A stretch of 7,513 bases of DNA from Fidelibacterota bacterium. Its GTDB lineage: Bacteria; Fidelibacterota; UBA2242; B5-G15. Location: NCBI GenBank assembly GCA_003645825.1, contig QNCQ01000075.1, forward strand, positions 1-7,513, read 5' to 3'. Below the pieces are notes generated by a model that made no database searches, was not told the origin of the DNA, and saw only the letters and a list, made by a program, of their open reading frames with translations. The position numbers and the translations under genes were made by a program. Below, in pieces: positions 1-6,698 of the stretch (position 1 is its first letter; each line of letters begins with the position of its first letter).

Positions 1-203
1 CTATTCCTCAAAGGAGTGAAAGCGTATAGAGAAGTTTTTGCAAAACCAAACCATAAAATAAAACTAAACAGGGGTACCTTTATCTATGCTTGCTAATTTC
101 AACAGAATTCTATCGCATTGCCTTTCGAACAATTCATGTTGATTTACTTCGCAGCAATAAGTAAATTTTCTTGCTTTGTATAACCTATGAGGAATAAGGT
201 AAT

Positions 204-277
204 GGGCGATTAGCTCAGCTGGTTAGAGCGTCCCGTTCACATCGGGAAGGTCACTGGTTCAAATCCAGTATCGCCCA
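204..277 (+). tRNA. tRNA-Val, anticodon CAC
   Basis: A complete cloverleaf can be folded by hand. The acceptor stem is GGGCGAT (204-210) with ATCGCCC (270-276), and the discriminator A is at 277. The D arm is GCTC/GAGC around a loop containing GG. The anticodon stem is TCCCG (231-235) with CGGGA (243-247), and its loop TTCACAT carries anticodon CAC at 238-240, which reads the Val codon GTG. The T arm is ACTGG/CCAGT with loop TTCAAAT. There is no variable-arm expansion. The bases after the discriminator are CGA, so the 3' CCA is not encoded and must be added by CCA nucleotidyltransferase. A35, C36 and discriminator A73 agree with known valyl-tRNA synthetase identity elements. A separate CAC isoacceptor is optional because a UAC tRNA can usually read GTG. 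Confidence 0.97.
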
Positions 278-339
278 CGATATGTGTGGTAAATTGAAAA
301 TTACTAAAGAATCCCTATTAAACATATTAGAGACAGAAA

Positions 340-362
340 TGCACCTCGAAGGTGCAATTTTT
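340..362 (+). terminator. Putative intrinsic terminator (or leader hairpin) after tRNA-Val
   Basis: A perfect 7-bp stem, TGCACCT (340-346) with AGGTGCA (350-356), has a CGA loop and is followed by ATTTTT (357-362). This is the form of a short Rho-independent terminator and would end the tRNA transcript about 80 bases past the mature 3' end. It lies only 23 bases before the next start codon. If that gene's promoter is upstream of the hairpin, the element would sit in its mRNA leader instead. Confidence 0.6.
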
Positions 363-376
363 GTATATAAAGAATG

Positions 377-384
377 GGAGGTGA
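377..384 (+). promoter_or_regulatory. Shine-Dalgarno that fixes the start of the zinc-ribbon gene
   Basis: GGAGGTGA is a full 8-base match to the usual 16S rRNA anti-Shine-Dalgarno and lies just before ATG 386. An earlier in-frame ATG at 374 would put this ribosome-binding site inside the coding region and has only AT-rich sequence upstream. The start is therefore taken as 386, not 374. Confidence 0.85.
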
Positions 385-385
385 G

Positions 386-1198
386 ATGTTAAAGGAGTTG
401 GAAGACTTGGTGAAGTTACAAAAGATTGATAATCAGCTGATGAAGATCACAGGGTTAAAGGGAGATTTGCCTCAGCTGGTCGAAAATCTAAAGCAGGAGG
501 TCGAGGAAATCAGCGCTACCTTAGAAAAGGAGAAGGACAGGCAAAAGGAAATAACGCTGAGCATAAAAGATCTCGAGGGTAAAATAGAAGATGACAAATT
601 GAAGCTGGAGAAATATCAGGATCAGCTTTATCTTGTGACTTCTAACAAAGAATATGATGCTCTGACGGCAGAGATTGATCACATGAAACAGGAAATTAGT
701 AAAGCTGAATATGAGATTCTTGAATTAAGCGAAGAACTGGAAAAACTAAAAGAGAGCATAAAAGAAAGGGAGATGCTTCTTACTGATAAAATGAAGGCAC
801 TTGAAGACAAAGAAAAGGAACTAAAAAGCACCAATGAGAAAACCAAAGAGGAAGAAATCCGTTTAAAAGAAGAACGAGATGAACTGGTAAAAAAAGTGCC
901 GTTGAGATATCTCAGGGAGTATGAAAGGATAGCGAAGGCGCGTGGTGGTTTAGCAGTTGTTCCGGTGCATCAGGTTTTTGAGGTTATAAGAGATAAAAAT
1001 GGAAACATAGTTGAACAAATAGAAATGGAGGTATCGTGTGGGGGTTGTCATAAAATAGTGCCTCCACAGAAGTTCATAGAGATAAAGGCAGGGAATAAAA
1101 TTTTTAGATGTGAATCATGTGGGAGATTGATTTACTGGGATGATAAAGAAAGTGTTGTTTTGAAGGACGAATATCACGAAGATGAAGAATTTATCTGA
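386..1198 (+). CDS. Coiled-coil protein with C-terminal C4 zinc ribbon (DUF164/COG1579 family)
   Basis: This 270-residue protein is almost entirely charged coiled coil from about residue 3 to 170, very rich in Lys and Glu. It contains the family-like stretch LYLVTSNKEYDALTAEID (81-98). A short beta-rich region ends in a zinc ribbon with two cysteine pairs, C218-x2-C221 and C242-x2-C245, the latter in CESCGRLIYW. There is no signal peptide or membrane segment, so it should be cytosolic. Relatives include Helicobacter HP0958, reported to affect RpoN and flagellar mRNA, but no general function is established, and none is claimed here. The ribosome-binding site decides the start at 386 (see 377-384). 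An acidic tail of about 17 residues follows the ribbon. Its coding sequence runs directly into rnpB: the TGA at 1196-1198 lies in the P1 helix of that RNA. I recall, unchecked, that DUF164 genes neighbour rnpB in several phyla, which would suggest an RNA-related role. Confidence 0.9.
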   Translation: MLKELEDLVKLQKIDNQLMKITGLKGDLPQLVENLKQEVEEISATLEKEKDRQKEITLSIKDLEGKIEDDKLKLEKYQDQLYLVTSNKEYDALTAEIDHMKQEISKAEYEILELSEELEKLKESIKEREMLLTDKMKALEDKEKELKSTNEKTKEEEIRLKEERDELVKKVPLRYLREYERIAKARGGLAVVPVHQVFEVIRDKNGNIVEQIEMEVSCGGCHKIVPPQKFIEIKAGNKIFRCESCGRLIYWDDKESVVLKDEYHEDEEFI

Positions 1199-1597
1199 AG
1201 CTGGTCGGGTAGCCGCTCCAGCCTTTTTTGTTCTTTGACTGGGGAGGAAAGTCCGAACTCCGCAGGGCAGGGTGCCCCGTAACGCGGGGACGCCGTAAGG
1301 CGTGGAAAGTGCCACAGAAACTATACCGCCCCTATTAGGGGTAAGGGTGAAATGGTGCGTCCCACAATTAAGTGGGATATCTCGCCGTTGGCGAGAGAGT
1401 AAGAGCGCACCGTCCCAACGGCGACGTTGGGAGCAGGGCAAACCCCACCCGGAGCAAGACCAAGTAGGGAAGAGGGATTGCCCGTCCCGTTTGATTCCCG
1501 GGTAGGTCGCTTAATCCCGGTCGTAAGGCCGAGGATAGATAAATGGCTACCGTCCCGCTGTAGGCGGGATACAGAATTCGGCTTACAGACCAGCTTC
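1197..1597 (+). ncRNA. rnpB: RNase P RNA, bacterial type A
   Basis: This is the catalytic RNA that matures tRNA 5' ends together with the RnpA protein. Helix P1 is a perfect 14-bp pairing of 1193-1206 with 1588-1601, so the mature ends are uncertain by a few bases. P2 pairs AGCCG (1211-1215) with CGGCT (1579-1583). P3 pairs 1216-1221 with 1239-1244. Conserved blocks are GAGGAAAGTCCGAACTCC near 1244-1262, GTGCCACAGAAA near 1310, GTAAGAGCGCACC at 1399-1411, and ACAGAATTCGGCTTA at 1571-1585. P9 (GTAA), P14 (GCGA, 1421-1424) and P18 (GTAA) have GNRA-type loops. GGT at 1501-1503 fits the L15 site that pairs with the tRNA 3' end. P19 is TCCCGC/GCGGGA (1553-1558, 1564-1569). A type A layout is inferred from these elements. 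Oddities are a U-rich 17-base P3 loop, two hairpins in the P12 region, overlap of the 5' end with the preceding stop codon, and no visible 3' terminator. Confidence 0.97.
1200..1229 (+). terminator. Terminator-like hairpin inside the 5' end of rnpB
   Basis: GCTGG (1200-1204) pairs with CCAGC (1218-1222), and CGG (1206-1208) pairs with CCG (1213-1215) around loop GTAG. The stem is interrupted by a 1x2 internal loop. A single C and then six Ts (1224-1229) follow. This looks like a Rho-independent terminator placed one base after the stop codon of the zinc-ribbon gene. The same bases form the 5' strands of P1, P2 and P3 in the RNase P fold, so the two structures exclude each other. Whether it terminates transcription is inference. 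Confidence 0.4.
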
Positions 1598-1617
1598 AGA
1601 TAGTACTCTTTTGTGTT

Positions 1618-3324
1618 ATGTTATATAGATGGAAACTGAAACAACACAGCCAACCGATTCCCGAGGTTGTAAGGGAGAGGTTTCATCTTCCTTCACTTGT
1701 AGCTAGGATACTTGCAAACAGAGGAATAGTCTCCTCCGAAGATATAGAAAAGTTTTTGTATCCATCTCTCGATTATTTATTCGATCCTTTCCTTATGAAA
1801 GATATAGGGAAAGCAGTTTGTAGGGTTTCAAGAGCAATAGATAATTCCGAAAAGATATTGATTTTCGGTGATTATGACGTGGATGGAGTAACTGCTACGG
1901 CCTTGTTGTACAGGTTTTTTAGAAGCATTGGTTCTAACGTGGATTTCTACATTCCGGATAGAGATAGAGAGGGATATGGGCTCTCTGAGAAAGGGTTAGA
2001 AAAAGCCAGGGATAAGGGAGTTAACCTTGTGATAACCTGTGATTGTGGGATAAATGCCTTCAGGGAAGTGGAGTTTGCTAAAAGCCTTGGGATGGATATT
2101 ATTGTTACTGACCACCACGAACCTGGTGACACCTTACCTTCGGCCTATGCTGTAGTTGATCCTAAGAGGAAAGATGATTCTTATCCTTTCAAGGAGTTAT
2201 GTGGGGCAGGTGTAGCTTTTAAATTGCTTTATGCTCTTTGTTCTTATAGGAATATTCCGTATAATCTGGTAAATAGGCATCTTGACCTTGTGGCTATAGG
2301 AATTGCAGCTGATCTTGTTACTGTGCTTGGTGAGAATCGAATACTTCTTTCGGAGGGGCTTAAAATTCTAAATAACACTACCAAACCTGGTTTGAAGGCG
2401 CTAATCGAGGTGTCTGGGTTGACCAATACCAGTATAGAGGTTGTCAATATTGTTTTTGGACTTGCTCCAAGACTTAACGCCGCAGGGAGAATAGGGGATG
2501 CATCCAGGGCTGTAAATCTGCTCATTACGGATGATCCTGCTGAAGCTTCAAAGATAGCGAAAGTACTTGAAGAGGAAAATCGTAGAAGGCAAAATATAGA
2601 GAGAAAAACTATAGACGATGCCATTCTTCAGCTGAATGCGACCCATGACCTTGAAAGAGATAAAATCATTGTTCTTGGCAGCGAGAACTGGCACCCTGGG
2701 GTTATAGGTATAGTAGCTTCTAAAATAAAAGAAGGGTATAATAGACCTGTCGTTCTTGTTTCTTTCCAGGATAAAGTAGGGAAAGGATCTGCAAGAAGTA
2801 TCGACGGCTTTGATATTTATCAGGCATTTTTGAAGTGTTCCGAACTTCTGGAAAGATTTGGTGGTCATAAAATGGCAGCAGGGCTGGTAATAAGGCAGGA
2901 AAAGTTTCCTCTTCTTGTGGATAAGCTTAAAAAGATTGCTGATCTTGAGATTCAAAACGAAGCACTTGTACCGTTTATAGAAATTGACTCTGAGATATCG
3001 TTTGCCGAAATTAATCAGGAGCTTATGGAGTTTTTGAATCGAATGGCACCTTATGGTCCCGGTAATATGCGACCATTGTTCATCGCAAGGGGGCTTTCTG
3101 TTTCGGGACAGCCTCGAGTGATTAATGAAAATCACCTTATATTTAAGGTAAGCCAGGGTAGGACCGTAATAAGTGCTGTAGGATGGAGAATGGTGGAACA
3201 GTTTGAATTGTTAATAAGTGGTAAGCCTCTAAATATGGCCTTTGTTATTGAAGAGAACAGCTATAATGGGTTGACAGAAATTCAATTAAACGTTAAGGAT
3301 ATAGAGTACGACAGAACTGGATAG
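1618..3324 (+). CDS. recJ: Single-stranded-DNA-specific 5'-3' exonuclease RecJ
   Basis: At 568 residues this is close to the usual RecJ length of about 560-580. It degrades single-stranded DNA 5' to 3' in recombination and mismatch or base-excision repair, in the cytosol. The DHH domain shows motif I GDYDVDG (84-90), CDCG (141-144), TDHHEP (164-169), VDPK (180-183) and HLDLVAIG..ADLV (221-234). The expected metal ligands D85, D87, D89, D142, H166, H167 and D232 are all present. LNAAGRIG (286-293) follows. The DHHA1 part has GSENWHPGVIGIVASKI (354-370), KGSARSIDGFD (389-399) and ERFGGHKMAAG (412-422), then an OB-like C-terminus with PYGPGN (478-483). ATG 1618 is the only plausible start: no in-frame ATG, GTG or TTG exists between it and the stop at 1561. 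It has no Shine-Dalgarno; the preceding bases are pyrimidine-rich. It begins 20 bases after rnpB with no terminator between, suggesting shared transcription. Confidence 0.97.
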   Translation: MLYRWKLKQHSQPIPEVVRERFHLPSLVARILANRGIVSSEDIEKFLYPSLDYLFDPFLMKDIGKAVCRVSRAIDNSEKILIFGDYDVDGVTATALLYRFFRSIGSNVDFYIPDRDREGYGLSEKGLEKARDKGVNLVITCDCGINAFREVEFAKSLGMDIIVTDHHEPGDTLPSAYAVVDPKRKDDSYPFKELCGAGVAFKLLYALCSYRNIPYNLVNRHLDLVAIGIAADLVTVLGENRILLSEGLKILNNTTKPGLKALIEVSGLTNTSIEVVNIVFGLAPRLNAAGRIGDASRAVNLLITDDPAEASKIAKVLEEENRRRQNIERKTIDDAILQLNATHDLERDKIIVLGSENWHPGVIGIVASKIKEGYNRPVVLVSFQDKVGKGSARSIDGFDIYQAFLKCSELLERFGGHKMAAGLVIRQEKFPLLVDKLKKIADLEIQNEALVPFIEIDSEISFAEINQELMEFLNRMAPYGPGNMRPLFIARGLSVSGQPRVINENHLIFKVSQGRTVISAVGWRMVEQFELLISGKPLNMAFVIEENSYNGLTEIQLNVKDIEYDRTG

Positions 3325-3341
3325 AAATATAAGGAGGGTGT

Positions 3342-4334
3342 ATGTACCGAAGCAGGATTGCAGGAATAGGGGCAAACGTGCCTGAAAATGTTGTGACGAA
3401 CTATGATCTTGAGAAAATGATGGATACGAGCAACGAATGGATAGTGGAAAGAACAGGTATAAGAGAAAGAAGATGGGTAACTCAACCAACCGGTGCTGCA
3501 GAGCTTGCCTTTCCTGCCTGTCTGGAAGCGATAGGGGATGCGGGAGTAGAGAAAAAAGATATTGATTTTATAATTGTGGCCACGATAACTCCTGAGCACC
3601 CCATGCCTGGGACAAGTAGCTTCCTACAGACTCTTCTTGAGCTACCAGGTGTTCCTACTCTTGATATCAGGGTGCAGTGTTCTGGATTTGTGTACGGCTT
3701 GTCAATAGCTGATCAATATATTAGAACCGGGAGGTATAAAAATATACTTCTCGTTGGTGTAGAGGTACAATCCGTAGGGCTCAATCTTACAACAGAAGGG
3801 CGGGATGTAGCTGTTCTATTTGGGGATGGCGCAGGAGCTGTTGTGGTCTCGAGATCGGATGATTCTAGTGAGATTCTGTCAACTCACCTTGGAGGTGATG
3901 GGAGATACGCCAAGGAATTATGGTGTGAGGCTCCAATAGGTTACAAAAGTCCTCGTATTTCGAAGGAGATGATTGATCAGGGAAAACATTATCCTAAGAT
4001 GAATGGCCGGCAGGTCTTTAAACATGCTGTCACAATATTTCCGAAGGTGGTCTATACGGCTATGAGAGCCCAAAACTGGACGATAGAGGATGTTGATCTT
4101 GTTGTGCCCCACCAGGCGAACATAAGAATAATAGAAGCACTTGCAAAAAAGCTTGGCGTTGGTTTGGACAAGGTTTATTCTAATATTCACAAATACGGAA
4201 ATACTACTGCTGCATCCATACCGCTCGCCCTTTACGATGCATTGAAGGAAGGAAAAATTAAGAAAGGCAGCAATGTGATTCTTGCTGCGTTTGGTTCAGG
4301 GTTTACCTGGGCATCAGCAGCCATCAGGTGGTAG
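3342..4334 (+). CDS. fabH: 3-oxoacyl-ACP synthase III (KASIII), FabH family
   Basis: This 330-residue thiolase-fold enzyme has a strong ribosome-binding site AAGGAGGG at 3331-3338. FabH condenses acetyl-CoA (or another acyl-CoA) with malonyl-ACP to start type II fatty-acid synthesis in the cytosol. The catalytic triad is complete: C113 in VQCSGFVYGL, H257 in VPHQAN, and N287 in NIHKYGNTTAASIP. The H-to-N spacing of 30 equals that of E. coli FabH. Other family marks are NEWIVERTGIRERR (31-44), GDGAGAVVV (161-169) and the C-terminal GSGFTWASA. The Cys-to-His distance is about 12 residues longer than in E. coli FabH. The extra residues lie around 190-218, before MNGRQVFK, near the region that shapes the acyl-CoA pocket. 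Substrate choice may therefore differ, and a FabH-like synthase for another pathway cannot be excluded. It starts 17 bases after recJ, and the next gene starts one base after its stop. Confidence 0.92.
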   Translation: MYRSRIAGIGANVPENVVTNYDLEKMMDTSNEWIVERTGIRERRWVTQPTGAAELAFPACLEAIGDAGVEKKDIDFIIVATITPEHPMPGTSSFLQTLLELPGVPTLDIRVQCSGFVYGLSIADQYIRTGRYKNILLVGVEVQSVGLNLTTEGRDVAVLFGDGAGAVVVSRSDDSSEILSTHLGGDGRYAKELWCEAPIGYKSPRISKEMIDQGKHYPKMNGRQVFKHAVTIFPKVVYTAMRAQNWTIEDVDLVVPHQANIRIIEALAKKLGVGLDKVYSNIHKYGNTTAASIPLALYDALKEGKIKKGSNVILAAFGSGFTWASAAIRW

Positions 4335-4335
4335 T

Positions 4336-6690
4336 ATGTCGTTCGAACTACAATTCATCAAAGAGCTCCAAGAAATAAATTTTCCTCTGTTTAGAAAAGG
4401 TAATTTAAAGATAACTCTGACTATTGCTATCACGATCCTGGTCATTGCGCTTTTTTTCCCAAAGAACAGGTACAATGTCTATAATTACAAGGTGAATGAT
4501 ATTGCTCGGGAAACCATAATAGCACCCTTTGACTTTCCTATTTTGAAAAGTAAAGAGGAGCTTGAAAGAGATAGAGCAAAAGCTCGTGCCCAGGTGAATT
4601 TTGTGTTTAAAAGAGAAAGGGAAATCTCTGAGGCGTCAGTTCTTGATTACGACACCCTCTTTTATACGATAGAGAGTTTGGTAAAAGCACTTGGCAAATT
4701 TCAGAAGTCGAAGCAGCTCTACAACAAATCGCGGTTTTCCAAGAATATAGATAAAATAAAAAGCTTGGTTTACTCGGATTCTCTTGAAGTGGACGGGTTG
4801 TTAAAATACCTCCAGAGTAAATACGCTGTTGATACTTCGATGTCATATATTAAGTACCTGATCAGAGTGAAAAATACTGCACCAAACTATTTCGATTATG
4901 TGTACAAAAAATCAAGAAAGTTGCTTGAAAGTGCCTATAACAGCTATATAATTGATGTGCCGCGTGAAAGAGTAATTTCCGAAAATATTTCCATTATAGA
5001 TAACGGGGAGGAGATTGAGGTATCGAAAGAGAATGTATTTGCCCTGGATGAAGTCTGGACAAAGCTGAAACTCAAGATACAGGAAAGCTTTCCTGAACAG
5101 AATTCAGAAGTTACAGGGTACCTTTATGATATACTTGTAAAATTTATAAAGCCGAATCTTATCTACCAGAAGGAAATAACTGAGGCCAGACAGGAGGAGG
5201 CTATAAAAAAGGTACCTATAAGCAAGGGAATTGTTCTAAAAGACGAAAAGATAGTTGATGCAAACACACGTGTAACTCCGGATATTTATAGAAAACTGGA
5301 ATCTCTGGCGATAGAAAAAGCAAGACGGACAAATCTAAAGGGAAGTATTCGTAAAGAGCTGCCGGTGATAGGTGACCCTATGACTTTTCTGGTTCAGATA
5401 GCTATTGTTTTGCTTTCTTATCTTGTGTTCCTTTCTTTTGTGTTCATTTACAAATCTGAGATTATAAAGAATTTCAAGCATCAGCTTCTTATCAGTCTGA
5501 TATTCGTTATTAATGTAGTTGTGGCTTATCTTTTTGCATATCAGTTAAAAATCTCGCTGTATGCTATTCCAGTTACACTTGCTGCGCTTCTGCTTACTAT
5601 ATTATTTGACGGAAGGTTAGCTTTTTCAGGAATGGTCTCCTTAACGTTCATCCTGACATTTGAAACAGGTGCGGATATAAACTTCATGATTACCTCTATT
5701 ATGGCGAGCATTATGGCTATCTTCTCCGTACGGAGGTTGAGGAAGAGAAGCCAAGTCTTTCAATCAATAATATTTATCGGTTTAGCATATATACTGGGTA
5801 TTGTCATAACAGAAAGCACAAAAGTAGTAGATACCTGTAAATTATTGAATCATCTGCTATATGGGTCTCTAAATAGTGTTATTACCCCATTTCTTGCTTA
5901 TGGAATAATAGGTCTAATAGAGATAGTCTTTGGAATGACTACAGAGCTGACCCTTCTGGAATATGCAAGTTTTGACAACCCAGTGTTAAAACTCCTCTCG
6001 AAGCACGCTCCGGGAACTTTTACTCATAGCGTGATAGTTGGCAATCTTGCCGAAGCTGCTGCCGATGCCATTGGAGCCAATCCCCTACTGGCAAGAGTGG
6101 GTGCTTATTATCATGATATAGGCAAGGTGACCAAACCAGAATACTTTGTTGAAAACACAAAGCTTGGTGAAAATAAACACGAAAAGCTCTCGCCCAAGAT
6201 GAGCGCTATGATCATAAGAAATCACATAAAAGAAGGGCTTAAGCTGGCAGAGGAATATAAACTTCCAGAAGAGATTAAGCAGTTTATTCTCACACACCAT
6301 GGGACTATGAGAATTGAGTTTTTTTACAAAAAAGCCCTCGAATCGTCTCCGGAAGAGGATACTGTCAATGAGGATGATTTCAGGTACCAAGGAGAACTAC
6401 CCAAAACCCGGGAGACGGGAATAGTTATGATCTGTGATTCCATAGAGGCCGCTGTGAGATCGATGAAAAATCCAAACATTTCAGCAATTGAGAAAATGGT
6501 TGATCAAATTATTCGGGAAAGAATAGAAACAGGTCAATTAAATGAGTGTCCGCTTACGCTGAAAGATCTCAAGATGATAAAGGGAAGTATAAAAGAAAAT
6601 ACTGGCATAATGCCCCTGCTCGTAAGTATGCATCACATCAGAATAGAATACCCTGGACAGAAGGAAATTTTGAAGGAAAAGGGGGAGTAG
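4336..6690 (+). CDS. pgpH: 7TM-HD family membrane phosphodiesterase, likely c-di-AMP hydrolase PgpH
   Basis: The protein has 784 residues, somewhat longer than the roughly 710-720 of Bacillus YqfF and Listeria PgpH. It has a positively charged N-terminus, one membrane segment (24-41), an extracytoplasmic domain of about 305 residues (42-349, 7TMR-HDED type), then seven membrane segments (about 350-372, 383-402, 407-424, 428-441, 450-464, 474-491, 512-533). The cytosolic HD domain carries H564 (HSVIVGN), H593-D594 (HDIGK), H630, H654-H655 (THHGT) and D701. These fit the metal ligands I recall for Listeria PgpH, with the first six residues at a constant offset. The family hydrolyses c-di-AMP to pApA; this activity is inferred from homology. 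ATG 4336 is preferred over an in-frame ATG at 4282 because it follows AGGTGG (4326-4331), lies one base after the fabH stop, and begins directly before the first membrane segment. Its neighbour ybeY is a familiar partner. Confidence 0.93.
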   Translation: MSFELQFIKELQEINFPLFRKGNLKITLTIAITILVIALFFPKNRYNVYNYKVNDIARETIIAPFDFPILKSKEELERDRAKARAQVNFVFKREREISEASVLDYDTLFYTIESLVKALGKFQKSKQLYNKSRFSKNIDKIKSLVYSDSLEVDGLLKYLQSKYAVDTSMSYIKYLIRVKNTAPNYFDYVYKKSRKLLESAYNSYIIDVPRERVISENISIIDNGEEIEVSKENVFALDEVWTKLKLKIQESFPEQNSEVTGYLYDILVKFIKPNLIYQKEITEARQEEAIKKVPISKGIVLKDEKIVDANTRVTPDIYRKLESLAIEKARRTNLKGSIRKELPVIGDPMTFLVQIAIVLLSYLVFLSFVFIYKSEIIKNFKHQLLISLIFVINVVVAYLFAYQLKISLYAIPVTLAALLLTILFDGRLAFSGMVSLTFILTFETGADINFMITSIMASIMAIFSVRRLRKRSQVFQSIIFIGLAYILGIVITESTKVVDTCKLLNHLLYGSLNSVITPFLAYGIIGLIEIVFGMTTELTLLEYASFDNPVLKLLSKHAPGTFTHSVIVGNLAEAAADAIGANPLLARVGAYYHDIGKVTKPEYFVENTKLGENKHEKLSPKMSAMIIRNHIKEGLKLAEEYKLPEEIKQFILTHHGTMRIEFFYKKALESSPEEDTVNEDDFRYQGELPKTRETGIVMICDSIEAAVRSMKNPNISAIEKMVDQIIRERIETGQLNECPLTLKDLKMIKGSIKENTGIMPLLVSMHHIRIEYPGQKEILKEKGE
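6681..6687 (+). promoter_or_regulatory. Ribosome-binding site for ybeY inside the end of pgpH
   Basis: The purine run GGGGGAG overlaps the last codons of pgpH and lies 11 bases before ATG 6699, a rather long spacing. Together with the 8-base gap after the pgpH stop it supports this start, possibly helped by translational coupling. Confidence 0.5.
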
Positions 6691-6698
6691 ATAAAATA

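Noticed and set aside
1..96. Open frame from the left edge, ending at TAA 94-96, 31 codons
   Set aside because: It could be the tail of an upstream gene, but the segment is short, AT-rich and matches no family I recognise. The neighbouring sequence has no supporting features, so I do not call a gene.
139..184. Candidate tRNA promoter elements TTGATT (139-144), TAAATT (162-167) and TATAAC (179-184)
   Set aside because: TTGATT and TAAATT have 17-base spacing but each matches consensus at only four positions. TATAAC is a better -10 but lacks a -35 partner. This is too ambiguous in AT-rich DNA to call.
204..340. tRNA-Val as an integration (att) site for a mobile element
   Set aside because: No repeat of the tRNA 3' end, integrase gene or other mobile marker is visible in the window.
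374..385. Upstream in-frame ATG 374 as start of the zinc-ribbon gene
   Set aside because: The strong ribosome-binding site GGAGGTGA (377-384) would then be inside the coding region, and ATG 374 has none of its own. Homologues begin like the product of ATG 386.
1155..1196. Candidate rnpB promoter, TTGAAG at 1160-1165 with AT-rich sequence near 1183-1195
   Set aside because: No acceptable -10 box occurs at 16-18 bases, so the match is too poor to annotate.
1115..1505. Open frames on both strands over the RNase P RNA
   Set aside because: They overlap a clearly folded, conserved RNA. Their apparent coding content is an effect of its GC-rich, stop-poor sequence, and no protein family is recognisable.
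4282..4335. ATG 4282 as start of the 7TM-HD protein
   Set aside because: It would overlap the end of fabH by 53 bases and add residues that are just fabH read in another frame. ATG 4336 has a ribosome-binding site and sits one base after the fabH stop.
6546..6698. ATG 6546 as start of ybeY, giving an N-terminal extension of 51 residues
   Set aside because: The extension lies within pgpH coding sequence in another frame and resembles nothing in the YbeY family. ATG 6699 gives the normal length.
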